This document shows positions 35,012 to 44,307 of a stretch of 55,213 nucleotides of DNA, one piece after another. This DNA is from an uncultured Alphaproteobacteria bacterium (GTDB lineage: Bacteria; Pseudomonadota; Alphaproteobacteria; HIMB59; GCA-002718135). The position numbers were made by a program, and so were the translations under genes. The stretch spans positions 1-55,213 of the forward strand of contig CABYKC010000003.1 of NCBI GenBank assembly GCA_902519435.1. Reading direction: 5' to 3'. Positions within the stretch are counted from its first letter, which is position 1; the number at the start of each line of letters is the position of its first letter. The notes beneath the pieces were generated by a model that saw nothing but the letters and a program-made list of their open reading frames with translations, was not told the DNA's origin and did no database searches.

Positions 35012-35897
35012 CAACTATTGCTCCTTTTTGCATGATTATTTTCGAGCCCAGAAGACTGGCTTCTTTTAGAGCTAAAGCTGGATCATTATGCATAATAAAA
35101 TTTGATACGTAGGCAGCATTAAATCCATCTCCTGCTCCTGAAGTATCAACTACTTTTCTAATAAATTTATTTCTTATTGTATATTTTTTTTTATTTTGAA
35201 TTGCGTAAGTTAATTTAGCATTTTTTCTAAATATACCATGATCTATTTTGTATTTATTTATTAATTTTTCAAAATTTCCTAAATTACTGTCATTTTTCCA
35301 AAATTTTAGATCTTCACCTGACACAAAACAAATATCAACGAAATTTAAAATAGAATGCAAAAAATTGTTTAAATTTTTTTTAGTCCATCGATTAATTCTA
35401 ATATTAAAATCAAAGATAATTTTTACTTTTTTATTTTTTAATAATTTTAACAAATTAACAAAATTACTTATTTTAGATGGGTCAATAATTGAAAGTGTAA
35501 TTCCAGAAAAATAGATATAATCAAAATTCTTCAAATTTTTAAATAATGAAACAAAATCTATCTTATTAAAGTAATTTTTTGCTGCACTATTATCTCTCCA
35601 ATAAAAAAATTGTTTTTCTCCGTTATTTCTATTCTTAATTAAATATAAACCAATTTCATGACTATTAACTTGCTTGATTAATTTTGTTGAAATTTTTTTA
35701 GAATTTATAAATTCCAAAACTGATCTGTTTACACTAGTTTTACCAATGGCTGTAAGAAAAGAGACATCAAAATATTTTTTATCAATATAGTTACAAAAAT
35801 TTAGCGTATCACCTGCAAATGATTGTTGAAAAATATTATTCTTAGTATTGGCAATTTCAATCATACATTCACCAACTGAACAAATTTTTATTTTCAT
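35001..35897 (-). CDS. kdgK: 2-Keto-3-deoxygluconate kinase (PfkB family)
   Basis: KDG kinase phosphorylates 2-keto-3-deoxygluconate to KDPG with ATP. The N-terminal KICSVGECMIEIA and AGDTLNFCNYI are the KdgK signature. The central GEKQFFYWRDNSAAKNYF corresponds to the substrate-interacting region seen in E. coli KdgK. VVDTSGAGDGFNAAYVSNF is the PfkB family signature with the catalytic Asp. Length is 298. The gene overlaps the aldolase start and follows the mutarotase by eight bases. Lys- and Asn-rich composition reflects the AT bias. KDG from mannonate made by the adjacent UxuA is the natural substrate. Confidence 0.92.
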   Translation of the reverse strand: MKIKICSVGECMIEIANTKNNIFQQSFAGDTLNFCNYIDKKYFDVSFLTAIGKTSVNRSVLEFINSKKISTKLIKQVNSHEIGLYLIKNRNNGEKQFFYWRDNSAAKNYFNKIDFVSLFKNLKNFDYIYFSGITLSIIDPSKISNFVNLLKLLKNKKVKIIFDFNIRINRWTKKNLNNFLHSILNFVDICFVSGEDLKFWKNDSNLGNFEKLINKYKIDHGIFRKNAKLTYAIQNKKKYTIRNKFIRKVVDTSGAGDGFNAAYVSNFIMHNDPALALKEASLLGSKIIMQKGAIVDVK

Positions 35898-35905
35898 AAT
35901 TAACT

Positions 35906-36229
35906 TTAGTCGTGATGAAAAACTTCTTCCATACTAGACCACCATTCTCCTTTTTTTCTATTTGGGTCTGGAATTTGACACGGTCCACAAACACTCCACC
36001 ACTCTTGAACTTTAGGGTTTGAAGCCATTAGCTTGTTATCTCTATCAAGATTATCTCCGTGATATTCAACATATCCAAAAAGAGTATTTTTATGCAAATA
36101 TATCGAATAATTCTTAAAATTAAGTTCTGTTAAATTTTCTAAGACTTCAGGCCAAACATTTGCATGAAGTTTTTTATATTCTTCTATTTTTTCCTCTTTA
36201 ATTCCAAGAGTCATACCTAATCTAATCAT
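35906..36229 (-). CDS. L-rhamnose/L-fucose mutarotase (RhaM family)
   Basis: This small enzyme interconverts the alpha and beta anomers of a 6-deoxyhexose. The family signature is complete: RLGMTLGIKEEKIEEYKKLHANVWPEVL at the start, NYSIYLHKNTLFGYVEY in the middle, and WWSVCGPCQIPDPNRKKGEWWSSMEEVFH at the end. Length is 107, as expected. The gene directly follows the fucosidase stop (TAGATG). The E. coli relative acts on L-rhamnose, but a similar protein is the L-fucose mutarotase in the Xanthomonas fucose pathway; given this operon, L-fucose is the likely substrate. Confidence 0.93.
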   Translation of the reverse strand: MIRLGMTLGIKEEKIEEYKKLHANVWPEVLENLTELNFKNYSIYLHKNTLFGYVEYHGDNLDRDNKLMASNPKVQEWWSVCGPCQIPDPNRKKGEWWSSMEEVFHHD

Positions 36230-37690
36230 CTATAAATATTCCTTTCTTGTTATTTTAAAACTGTATGCATGCTCGCATGGTTTATTATCTGGTCTTGTTA
36301 TATGGAGTCCATCTCTGGTATGTTTCCATTCTACTTTATCAGTACTTCCTAATAATTCTACCCTTTCAATTTCATTATCAAAAAGTTTATATATACTTTC
36401 TATCGTAAAATCTTTGCTAGGCCATCCTAATACAGTTGCATACAAAAAATTATCTTTTGTGGTGAAACGAAAATCTTTAGCAGTATAAATTAGTTTTGCT
36501 CGATTATCTGAAAAAGGTCCTGCTTCATTCATTTTAGTTGGGCCTTCTCCATATTGATCCCATGTTTCTGTTTCAAATATTGCTTCTCCATTTACATCAA
36601 GCCAATTTCCAATACCTTCTAAAAGATTTTTATCTTCTTCTGGAATTGTTCCATCAGGTTTTGGTCCAATATTTAAGAGCATGTATCCATTTTTACTAAC
36701 ATTATCTATTAAGTAGTGAACTAAATCTGTCGTAGTTTTATATTTTGAATTCTTCATATAAGCCCAAGCACTTCCATCGTGGACTGTGGTATCAGTAATC
36801 CAATCATAGTGGGTTAATTCTGACTCTCTTCCTAGTTCAAGATCTAGTAATCCAGCACCGGGGGGAAGATCATGCCATTTATAAGATACAACTACTTCAT
36901 TACCCCACTCTGTTTCTTTGTTATAATAATATGAAAGAAAATCTTTTTTATACTTTTCATGAATAAATCTAATTCCAAAATCAAACCATACATAGTCTGG
37001 TTTATAATTATCTACTACTTCTTTTAATCTATTTAACCATCTATCATGAAAAGCTTTACTAGGCTTGTCTTGATGTTCATTTTTTCTACCCCAATGATCC
37101 GGATATACAGCCTGATTTCCTATTAAATCTAAATTGTGGGGTTCACCATATAAACTTTCATATTCCTTTTTTGATGTATCAAAATCATTATTCCAGTGTG
37201 GGAAAAAAAACCAGTTTTCAGCATGATGCATTGCTACCATATATTTCATTCCTTTATTTCTAATTGCTTTTGCAAGTTCTCCAACAATATCTCTTTTTGG
37301 CCCCATCTTAGATGCACACCATTCGGTATCAGAACAATTCCACATTGGAAAACCATCATGATGTTCTGCTACTGGTCCAGCAAATTTTGCTCCAGATCGA
37401 TAATATAAATCTGCCCACTCTTCTGCATTAAATTTTTCAGCAGTAAACATTGGTATAAAATCTTTGTATCCAAATTTAGATGGATGTCCATAATGTTTAC
37501 AATGATAATCAAACTGAGGACTAGGTGGCCTGTACATCCAATAAGGATACCACGTTACATTGGGTCCAGTAGCTGGAACAGAATAGATTCCCCAATGTGC
37601 ATAAATACCAAACTTTGCTTTTTTAAACCAATTTGGTGTTTGATGTTGTTTTATTGATGACCAAGTTGGCTCAAAATAGTTTTGCTTCAT
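36230..37690 (-). CDS. Alpha-L-fucosidase, GH29, without signal peptide
   Basis: This glycoside hydrolase of family 29 removes terminal alpha-L-fucose. The N-terminal part WFKKAKFGIYAHWGIYSVPA and FAGPVAEHHDGFPMW are the GH29 signature. The nucleophile Asp is in DYVWFDFGIRF near residue 210, and the later NGYMLLNIGPKPDGTIPEED is typical of the family. The last ~110 residues form a C-terminal beta domain. At 486 residues the length is normal. The start (MKQNYFEPTWS) has no signal peptide or anchor, so it is predicted cytoplasmic. Codon start is the ATG at 37690 (a GTG lies one codon upstream). Its substrate must therefore be a small fucosylated compound that is imported. Confidence 0.93.
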   Translation of the reverse strand: MKQNYFEPTWSSIKQHQTPNWFKKAKFGIYAHWGIYSVPATGPNVTWYPYWMYRPPSPQFDYHCKHYGHPSKFGYKDFIPMFTAEKFNAEEWADLYYRSGAKFAGPVAEHHDGFPMWNCSDTEWCASKMGPKRDIVGELAKAIRNKGMKYMVAMHHAENWFFFPHWNNDFDTSKKEYESLYGEPHNLDLIGNQAVYPDHWGRKNEHQDKPSKAFHDRWLNRLKEVVDNYKPDYVWFDFGIRFIHEKYKKDFLSYYYNKETEWGNEVVVSYKWHDLPPGAGLLDLELGRESELTHYDWITDTTVHDGSAWAYMKNSKYKTTTDLVHYLIDNVSKNGYMLLNIGPKPDGTIPEEDKNLLEGIGNWLDVNGEAIFETETWDQYGEGPTKMNEAGPFSDNRAKLIYTAKDFRFTTKDNFLYATVLGWPSKDFTIESIYKLFDNEIERVELLGSTDKVEWKHTRDGLHITRPDNKPCEHAYSFKITRKEYL

Positions 37691-37721
37691 CACTTAATTA
37701 AATTTAAATTTATATAATCTT

Positions 37722-38546
37722 TTAAAGACTATAAAATTGAGTTGCATTTTGAGAAAATATTTTATTTTTTTCGTCTTCAGAAAAAGAATTGCAATAACTC
37801 ATTGCTAAATCAAACCAATTTGAATAGTTATCTGCCATTGTTAAAACAGGCCAATCACTTCCCCACATTAATTTATCAGATCCAAAAGTATTAAGAGTAA
37901 AATCAATATAAGGATCAAGCTGTTCTTTTGTATAATCTGGACCAACTTCAGTGAGAATTCCAGAGAATTTACAATAAACATTACTTGCATTTGATAGTTC
38001 AGTCATATCTTTTTTCCATTGGTCAATTTCAGACTTAGTAATCACGGGCTTAGCAATATGATCAATAACTATAGGAAGGAAATCATATTTTTTAACAAAT
38101 TGTATAAGATGTTGAAGATGATTTGGTCGAACTAAAGCATCAAAAGTTAAATTTTTTGTATTTAAATAATTTATATTTTCTTTTAGGTGATCATTTAACA
38201 TCCAAGCATCATCTTGAATATCATGAATCATAGGTCTAAAACCTTTTAAAAATTTATTCTCACACAGTTTATCAATGTCGTCTTTAGCATTGTTACTATC
38301 TAAATCAACCCAACCCACCACACCTGCAATAAATTCGTATTTAGATGCTAAACTTAATGTAAATTCTGTTTCAGCAACAGTGTCAGCAGCTTGGACAATT
38401 ACTGTTTTAGTAATATTTTTTTTTTTTATAAGTGGCTCAAGATCTTCTGGAAAAAAATCTTTATATAAGACTTTCATATCTGGAGTCATCCATGAGTAAT
38501 CTCCTCTTGAAAGTTTCCAAAAATGTTGATGACTATCTACGTACAT
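37722..38546 (-). CDS. L-fuconolactonase (amidohydrolase family)
   Basis: The enzyme hydrolyses L-fucono-1,5-lactone to L-fuconate. It is a COG3618-type amidohydrolase: the metal-binding start is VDSHQHFWKLSRGDYSWM (His-x-His), with later FLKGFRPMIHDIQDD, DFLPIVIDHIAKP and YCKFSGILTEVG, and the terminal Asp in LMWGSDWPVLTMAD. Length is 274, as in the fuconolactonase group. It lies one base after the fuconate dehydratase stop, next to the fucosidase and dehydratase genes, which fixes the substrate better than sequence alone. Confidence 0.9.
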   Translation of the reverse strand: MYVDSHQHFWKLSRGDYSWMTPDMKVLYKDFFPEDLEPLIKKKNITKTVIVQAADTVAETEFTLSLASKYEFIAGVVGWVDLDSNNAKDDIDKLCENKFLKGFRPMIHDIQDDAWMLNDHLKENINYLNTKNLTFDALVRPNHLQHLIQFVKKYDFLPIVIDHIAKPVITKSEIDQWKKDMTELSNASNVYCKFSGILTEVGPDYTKEQLDPYIDFTLNTFGSDKLMWGSDWPVLTMADNYSNWFDLAMSYCNSFSEDEKNKIFSQNATQFYSL

Positions 38547-39833
38547 TTATTTCCAATAAGTACCATTATTATAATCAAATTCATTAAGAGAACTATCTTT
38601 AATTTTTACAGAATACCCTGGATTTGTAGGCGTTTCATATCCACCATCTTTAATTATTGCTGGATTTTCAAAATGTTCAGAACAGCTTTCTGCATATTCA
38701 CTTAATAATAAATCATGATTTGAAATTATAAACTTGTTGATTAGATTTAAATGCTGAACATATTCACATAAACCAACACCACCTGCATGAGGAATAACGG
38801 GAGTATTAAACTTACTAGCTATTAAAAGAACTGGTAAAATTTCATTTATACTTGCTATTCTACAACTATCAATTTGACAGTAATCTAAAGATTTGTGTTC
38901 TATAAATTGTTTAAACATAACTTTATTTTGTATCATTTCTCCAGTTGCAAGATTAACGTCAGGGTGTGCATCTTTAATTTTTTTAAAACCTAATACATCA
39001 TCAGGGTTGGTTGGTTCTTCATAGAATAAAATATCGAACTGTTTTAGTTTTCCAATATTTTCTATAGTCTCATTTACACTCCAGATTTGATTGGAATCTA
39101 CCATTAATTTATTTTTATTACCGATTAATTCTCTTACTAACTTACAGCGATGGATATCCCTTTCTATATCTTGACCAACTTTCATTTTAAAATGAGTCCA
39201 GCCCTTACTTAAATTTTCTTCAACTAGTCTTTTCATTTTTTCATCTGAATATCCTAACCAACCAGCTGCTGTTGTATATGCTGGAAAAATAGTGGAATTT
39301 AAATCGTCTAAATTTGAAGGTAAATTTGTTTTTTTCTGATCAATTATTTTAGCTGCTTCATCTTTAGTAATTACATCGTCAATATAAGAAAAAGATAGTT
39401 TATCTAATAAATCTCTTGTTTCTAATTCTATTATGTATCTCCAAAGAGGTTTTTTATGAAATTTAGAAATTAAATCCCATATTGCATTAAAAAAAGCTGC
39501 AGCTGCAAGATGTGTTACACCTTTTTGTGGTCCAACCCATCTTAATTGACTGTGGTTTGTAATTTTTTCCCATATGGATGCAATATCCCTTTCTATTTCT
39601 TCAACATTTTTTCCAATTATAAATTCTTTAAAATATTCTATGACGGTACAACAAAGATCATTACCTTTTCCAATAGTAAAGGTTAATCCAATACCAGTTA
39701 AATCTTTTTGATCAGTAAATATTGTAACATAAGTTGCAGAGTAGTCACAATCAACATGAACAGCATCAGTTCCTAAATTATCTTTTGATGTTGGAAAACG
39801 AATATCCTGAGTTTTAATATCAATTATTTTCAT
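38547..39833 (-). CDS. L-fuconate dehydratase (enolase superfamily)
   Basis: The enzyme dehydrates L-fuconate to 2-keto-3-deoxy-L-fuconate. It is an enolase-superfamily member of the mandelate racemase group. The second-half barrel has the Lys-x-Lys in FKMKVGQDIERD, the metal ligands Asp in KLMVDSNQIW, Glu in LFYEEPTNPDD and Glu in LATGEMIQN, and a His in VIPHAGGVGLCEYVQHL. The early MKIIDIKTQDIRFPTSKD and the later CQIDSCRIASINE match the fuconate dehydratase of Xanthomonas. I chose the ATG at 39833, which gives an ATGA overlap with the upstream aldo-keto reductase stop and the expected start; an ATG at 39842 would add three residues. Confidence 0.94.
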   Translation of the reverse strand: MKIIDIKTQDIRFPTSKDNLGTDAVHVDCDYSATYVTIFTDQKDLTGIGLTFTIGKGNDLCCTVIEYFKEFIIGKNVEEIERDIASIWEKITNHSQLRWVGPQKGVTHLAAAAFFNAIWDLISKFHKKPLWRYIIELETRDLLDKLSFSYIDDVITKDEAAKIIDQKKTNLPSNLDDLNSTIFPAYTTAAGWLGYSDEKMKRLVEENLSKGWTHFKMKVGQDIERDIHRCKLVRELIGNKNKLMVDSNQIWSVNETIENIGKLKQFDILFYEEPTNPDDVLGFKKIKDAHPDVNLATGEMIQNKVMFKQFIEHKSLDYCQIDSCRIASINEILPVLLIASKFNTPVIPHAGGVGLCEYVQHLNLINKFIISNHDLLLSEYAESCSEHFENPAIIKDGGYETPTNPGYSVKIKDSSLNEFDYNNGTYWK

Positions 39834-40831
39834 ATTGGACATCTTTCATCAATTAGTTTTTCATTAAGTAAATCTTTCCACAAATCTTCAGGGATAGGAA
39901 AATTTAAAAATTCTAAGTTTTGCTCCACCTGATCAAGCCTATCCATGCCTAAAATCATGGAGGTGACAAGTTTATTAGTATAGCAAAATTGTATTGCTGC
40001 TGCCGGAACAGGCACATCATATTTTTTACAAATATTTGCAATTTTTAAGTATCGTTGTTTAACTTCTTCTGGAATTTTATCATAAAAATAAGTAATATTT
40101 TCACCTACACCTTTAGCTAAAATTCCTGAATTAAAAATTCCTGCAAGAATAATTCCTATATTATTTTTTTCAGCAATAGGGAAAAAATCATTAAGAGCGT
40201 TTTGATCCAATAATGAATATCTGCCTGCAAGAACCATACAATCAAAATCGCCTGCATTTGCAAATCTTGCACATATATCAGAGTCATTTACTCCTACTCC
40301 AATAGCTTTAATTACTTTTTCTTCTTTTAGTTTTTGAACAGCTTTATAGGCGCCATCCATTGCTAATTTAAAATAATGATCAACCTCGTCACCAAAATTA
40401 AATCGATCTACATCATGAATTAAACAAATATCTACTTTTGAAACAGCTAATCTTAGTAATGATTGCTCAAATGCTCTCATCACACCGTCATAAGAGTAAT
40501 CGAGATTAGGAGAAAAATTTAAACTTCCTGCAAATCTCCCTCTATCTATATTATCTTTTTTTGCTGGTGTAAGATATCTTCCAACTTTGGTTGATAAAAA
40601 ATAACTATCCTCATCTACAGTTTTTAAAAAATTTCCTAATCTATGTTCACTTAATCCATAACCATATAAAGGTGATGTATCATAAATATTGATTCCTTTT
40701 TCATAGCTTTTTTCAAGTATGTCATAGCAATTTCGTTCATCAAGATTTTCAAATAAATTGCCTAAGGGTGCTCCACCAAAACCAATAGCTGTTAAGTTTA
40801 TATCAGTTTTTCCAAGCTGTCTTTTATTCAT
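39830..40831 (-). CDS. Aldo/keto reductase: L-fucose (D-threo-aldose) 1-dehydrogenase
   Basis: This NAD(P)-dependent AKR is predicted to oxidise L-fucose to its lactone. The AKR core is intact: YDTSPLYGYGLSEHRLG provides Asp and Tyr, FLSTKVGRYL provides Lys, and CLIHDVDRFNFGDEVD provides the His. The variant LTAIGFGGAPLGNLFENL near the N-terminus is characteristic of the D-threo-aldose 1-dehydrogenase group, which accepts L-fucose. Length is 333. The start overlaps the ABC ATPase stop by eight bases. In the Pseudomonas/Xanthomonas-type pathway this step is done by an AKR or an SDR, so the assignment relies on its position between importer and fuconate dehydratase. Confidence 0.87.
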   Translation of the reverse strand: MNKRQLGKTDINLTAIGFGGAPLGNLFENLDERNCYDILEKSYEKGINIYDTSPLYGYGLSEHRLGNFLKTVDEDSYFLSTKVGRYLTPAKKDNIDRGRFAGSLNFSPNLDYSYDGVMRAFEQSLLRLAVSKVDICLIHDVDRFNFGDEVDHYFKLAMDGAYKAVQKLKEEKVIKAIGVGVNDSDICARFANAGDFDCMVLAGRYSLLDQNALNDFFPIAEKNNIGIILAGIFNSGILAKGVGENITYFYDKIPEEVKQRYLKIANICKKYDVPVPAAAIQFCYTNKLVTSMILGMDRLDQVEQNLEFLNFPIPEDLWKDLLNEKLIDERCPI

Positions 40832-42332
40832 GAATATTGCCCATAATTGATGAACTCATTTCTTCATAGTTATGATTATTGATAGTTTCACCAACTACCT
40901 TAAAATCTTTCATTGTTATAATTCTATCTGCTAAGCTAATCATTTCAGGCATATCACTGGTAATTAAAATTATTGATGTGCCTTTTAAAGATAGTTCAAT
41001 AATTAATTCATGAAGGTAAGATTTTGTTTTTATATCTATACCAACTGTAGGTTCATCAATAAATAATATATCAGTTCCAGAAGCTAGCCATTTAGCTACA
41101 CTAATTTTTTGCTGATTACCTCCAGATAAATTAGAAACAATTTGTTGGTAGGAAGGTGTTTTTACTTCAAGTTGTTTCACATAAGGATCTACTTTATTGT
41201 AAACAATACTGTCATTTAAAAAGGATAATATTTTTTTCAAATTTGACCAGACTGTTATTCCAGCATTGGATAAAACATCATGCATTAGAATTAATCCCTC
41301 TTTTTTTCTGTCTTCACTTATGTATCCAATTTTATATTTTTCTAGTGCATCTTTTGGAGACTTAATTTTAATTTCTTTATTGTTGAGTAAAATCTGTCCA
41401 GAATTAATTTTATCTAACCCAAGTACACATTTTATTAATTCTGTTCTTCCTGCACCAACTAAACCATATAATCCAAGTATTTCACCTTTTTTTAAATTTA
41501 AGTTAATATTTTTATGACCAAGGTCAGTATTTATTGATTGTAAATCTAGTAAACTTTCATCTGTAAAATCAATATTTTTCTTAGATTTAATTATTTGCTC
41601 ATCTCTACCAATCATTAATTTAACAAGTTTCTGTCTATTAAGATTAGTAATTTGTTCAGACTCACAAGCATTTTTACCATCTCTCAAAACAGTAACTTCA
41701 TCACAAATTTCAAATACTTCCTCTAATTTGTGACTAACAAAAACTATACTGACATCTTGTTCAGCAACTAATCGTTTAAGTAATGCAAATAAATTTTTTG
41801 TATCTTGTGGAGATAATGATGAAGTTGGCTCATCTAATAATAGTATTTTTGATTCTAAGGATAAGGCTTTAGCTATTTCACATAGTTGCATTTTTGCAAC
41901 TGTTAAATCTGATACTATTGTATTTGGATCTATATCCAACTCCATAATATCGAGCCATTTTTTTGATTCTTTGGCAACAGTATTATAATCAATTAATCCT
42001 AAATTATTTTTAGGAAGATTGGTTAACATTAAATTTTCACCAACTGAAAACCTCCTAATTAAATTTCTTTCTTGGTGCACAACTGAAATTCCAGCATTCA
42101 TTGCTTCATTAGGTGAAGAAAAAGACTTCTCTTGATTATTTAAAAATAGCTTTCCTTCATTTTGATTATATACTCCTGTAATAATTTTAATTAATGTAGA
42201 TTTTCCTGCTCCATTTTCACCAAGAAGTGCATGGATTGATTTTTTTTTGAGTCTAAAGTTTGCATTATCAAGAGCTTTAACACCAGGAAAATTTTTTGTA
42301 ATGTTATTGAGTTCTAAAATATAATCACTCAT
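40824..42332 (-). CDS. Sugar ABC transporter ATP-binding protein (RbsA/CUT2 type)
   Basis: A fused two-domain ATPase of 502 residues that powers monosaccharide import. Domain 1 has Walker A GENGAGKST, signature LTVAKMQLCEIAKAL and Walker B ILLLDEPTSSLS. Domain 2 has a degenerate Walker A (GLVGAGRTE), as usual in RbsA-type proteins, then signature LSGGNQQKIS and Walker B ILFIDEPTVGID. It overlaps both neighbours by eight bases. The CUT2 family takes up pentoses and deoxyhexoses, which suits L-fucose. Confidence 0.93.
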   Translation of the reverse strand: MSDYILELNNITKNFPGVKALDNANFRLKKKSIHALLGENGAGKSTLIKIITGVYNQNEGKLFLNNQEKSFSSPNEAMNAGISVVHQERNLIRRFSVGENLMLTNLPKNNLGLIDYNTVAKESKKWLDIMELDIDPNTIVSDLTVAKMQLCEIAKALSLESKILLLDEPTSSLSPQDTKNLFALLKRLVAEQDVSIVFVSHKLEEVFEICDEVTVLRDGKNACESEQITNLNRQKLVKLMIGRDEQIIKSKKNIDFTDESLLDLQSINTDLGHKNINLNLKKGEILGLYGLVGAGRTELIKCVLGLDKINSGQILLNNKEIKIKSPKDALEKYKIGYISEDRKKEGLILMHDVLSNAGITVWSNLKKILSFLNDSIVYNKVDPYVKQLEVKTPSYQQIVSNLSGGNQQKISVAKWLASGTDILFIDEPTVGIDIKTKSYLHELIIELSLKGTSIILITSDMPEMISLADRIITMKDFKVVGETINNHNYEEMSSSIMGNIHE

Positions 42333-43293
42333 CTGAAAAAACCTTTGTTCTTCTCTCTTCTCTATATTCTCTGTATCTATTTATAAATACCGCTAATAAA
42401 ATCATAAATCCTAAAAATATTTGAACAAAAAAAGGATCAATTTTAAAAATTACTAAAGCTTGAGAAATTATAGAAACTAATATCACACCAAATGCAGTAG
42501 CAATAACATCTACTTTTCCACCAGCAAGTATAGCGCCTCCAATTACCGGAGCAGCAAATGAAGGTAATAGCCAAGAATCACCTATATTGGGTGTCCCAAG
42601 TTGTAATCTACAAACCACTAACATTCCACCGATAGCAGCTAAAAGGCCTGATATAACATGAGCATAAATAACTATTTTTGTTGAAGATATTCCTATTAGT
42701 TCTGATGATTGTACATTATTCCCGTATGCTAGCATATACCTTCCAAGTGATGTTCTATTCATTAAAATCCACATCAGCACAGTTATAATAATTGGTATAA
42801 TAACTAAGTAAGGTATAGGGCCAAAGATTTTTGCATTTCCAAAAAATTTAACAGCCTCAGGAATTTCATAAAAAGGTTGAGCCTCTGTTATTCCTAAATT
42901 CATTCCTTTAAAAATGTAAAGTGTAGCAAGGGTAATAATAAAAGCTGATATGCCAGTTTTAACAGTGATGTATCCATTTATAAAACCACAAGCAAGACCA
43001 ATTAATAATCCAATGAGAACAGCAGGTAAAATAGACATGCTATAAACTTCCATTAAGCCAGTAAATGAAATCGCAACTAAGCCACCAATTGCTCCGACAG
43101 ATAAGTTCATTTGACCAATTGCAATGATAATCATTTGTGACATTGCCACAACGAGCATCAAACTAACACTCAGCATTAAAACATATAAATTAAATGGAGA
43201 AATAAATGCAGGCTTAAACAATGAAATTAATATTGAACCAAAAATTAAAACTAAACCAAGTCCAAACCAATCTTTTTTTAAAAGCGCGCTCAT
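42325..43293 (-). CDS. Sugar ABC transporter permease 2 (RbsC type)
   Basis: This CUT2 inner-membrane permease of 322 residues has eight to ten hydrophobic helices. Conserved segments are IIIAIGQMNLSVGAIGGLVAI, GFINGYITVKTGISAFIITLATLYIFKGMNLGI and FAAPVIGGAILAGGKVDVIATAFGVIL, which are the RbsC hallmarks. It begins with ATG at 43293, overlapping the stop of the first permease as ATGA. Two different permease genes in one operon imply a heterodimeric channel; in RbsC systems a single gene is more common. Confidence 0.92.
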   Translation of the reverse strand: MSALLKKDWFGLGLVLIFGSILISLFKPAFISPFNLYVLMLSVSLMLVVAMSQMIIIAIGQMNLSVGAIGGLVAISFTGLMEVYSMSILPAVLIGLLIGLACGFINGYITVKTGISAFIITLATLYIFKGMNLGITEAQPFYEIPEAVKFFGNAKIFGPIPYLVIIPIIITVLMWILMNRTSLGRYMLAYGNNVQSSELIGISSTKIVIYAHVISGLLAAIGGMLVVCRLQLGTPNIGDSWLLPSFAAPVIGGAILAGGKVDVIATAFGVILVSIISQALVIFKIDPFFVQIFLGFMILLAVFINRYREYREERRTKVFSDE

Positions 43294-44276
43294 GAAACAA
43301 TTGAATTTTTAACAGTAAAATATTCCCTGGCTCTATCTAGCAGAACAGCTCCTAATAATATGATCCCAAGAAAAAATCTTACCCAAAATTCACCAACGTC
43401 AATTAAGTATAATCCATTATTTATTAATGTGACAAGAATTGCTCCTAGCATTGTTCCAAAAACTGTAACCTTACCTCCAGAAAGAAGTGTTCCACCCAAT
43501 ACTGGAGCTAAAAAAGCAGGTAATAACCAGTCAAATCCAAGATGACCAGCCATAGACGGAATTGCAGCACCAATTCTTGCTGTTAACATTATGCCAGCTA
43601 GTGCTGCCAAGAATCCTGACAGCATATGACAATAAATAAACATTCTATCTACAGAAATACCTGATAATTCAGCAGCATCAGGATTAGCTCCAGCTGCGAT
43701 AAGCTTTCGGCCAATATCAGTGTATTTAAAAATGTAATAAAGTACAAAACAAGTCAGCACACTGATAATTAGTAATGGTGAAATATATTTATTGAAAAGT
43801 TTTAAACTTCCAAAATCAGTAAAAGCCTCTGGTAGTTTTCTAAAAGCTTCTGCTTCAGTTAGCAAGGTCATGAAGCCAAAATAAATACTCATCGTTGCCA
43901 GCGTAACAATGAAACTATGAACACCTGTTCTAACAGTTACAAATCCATTAATCCAACCTAGAAATGAACCAAAAGCTAAAACTAAAATGATTGTAATAGA
44001 AATAGGAATTCCCATACTTTCCATACACCAACCTCCAAACATTGCTGCAGAAACACCTAAAGCACCTAGAGATAGATTTAAACCTCCAGTAAGTATAACT
44101 ACCATCATTGCTAAACCAATCATTATATCTAGAGCAACTACTCTTGAGAGAGCATAAATATTGAATCTTGAAGTAAATCCATCAGTTGAAAAGGAAAAAA
44201 TACAAATAAATACAATTACCAAAATAAGCAAACCAAACTGATTAGTTTTTACAAAATTAGGAATTTTATTATTCAT
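43290..44276 (-). CDS. Sugar ABC transporter permease 1 (RbsC type)
   Basis: This is the first CUT2 permease, 328 residues, similar in plan to the next gene. It has VVILTGGLNLSLGALGVSAAMFGG, FLGWINGFVTVRTGVHSFIVTLATMSIYFG and FLAPVLGGTLLSGGKVTVFGTMLGAILVTL. The paired genes are clearly paralogues with conserved spacing of motifs. Its start follows a terminator-like hairpin after the binding-protein gene, so it is probably expressed less than the binding protein. Confidence 0.92.
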   Translation of the reverse strand: MNNKIPNFVKTNQFGLLILVIVFICIFSFSTDGFTSRFNIYALSRVVALDIMIGLAMMVVILTGGLNLSLGALGVSAAMFGGWCMESMGIPISITIILVLAFGSFLGWINGFVTVRTGVHSFIVTLATMSIYFGFMTLLTEAEAFRKLPEAFTDFGSLKLFNKYISPLLIISVLTCFVLYYIFKYTDIGRKLIAAGANPDAAELSGISVDRMFIYCHMLSGFLAALAGIMLTARIGAAIPSMAGHLGFDWLLPAFLAPVLGGTLLSGGKVTVFGTMLGAILVTLINNGLYLIDVGEFWVRFFLGIILLGAVLLDRAREYFTVKNSIVS

Positions 44277-44299
44277 AAAAAAGGGGGCTTAATGCCCCC
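44277..44299 (-). terminator. Terminator-like hairpin after the sugar-binding protein gene
   Basis: On the minus strand a 6-bp GC-rich stem (GGGGGC, loop of five, GCCCCC; 44283-44299) is followed by a run of six T (44282-44277). This is an intrinsic terminator shape and lies in the 31-base gap between the binding-protein stop (44308) and the permease start (44276). Partial read-through would give much more binding protein than permease, which is normal for such systems. Confidence 0.8.
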
Positions 44300-44307
44300 A
44301 TATTATT

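Noticed and set aside
40824..42332. Inactivated second ATPase domain in the sugar ABC protein (GLVGAGRTE Walker A)
   Set aside because: A degenerate second Walker A of this form is normal in RbsA-type CUT2 ATPases.
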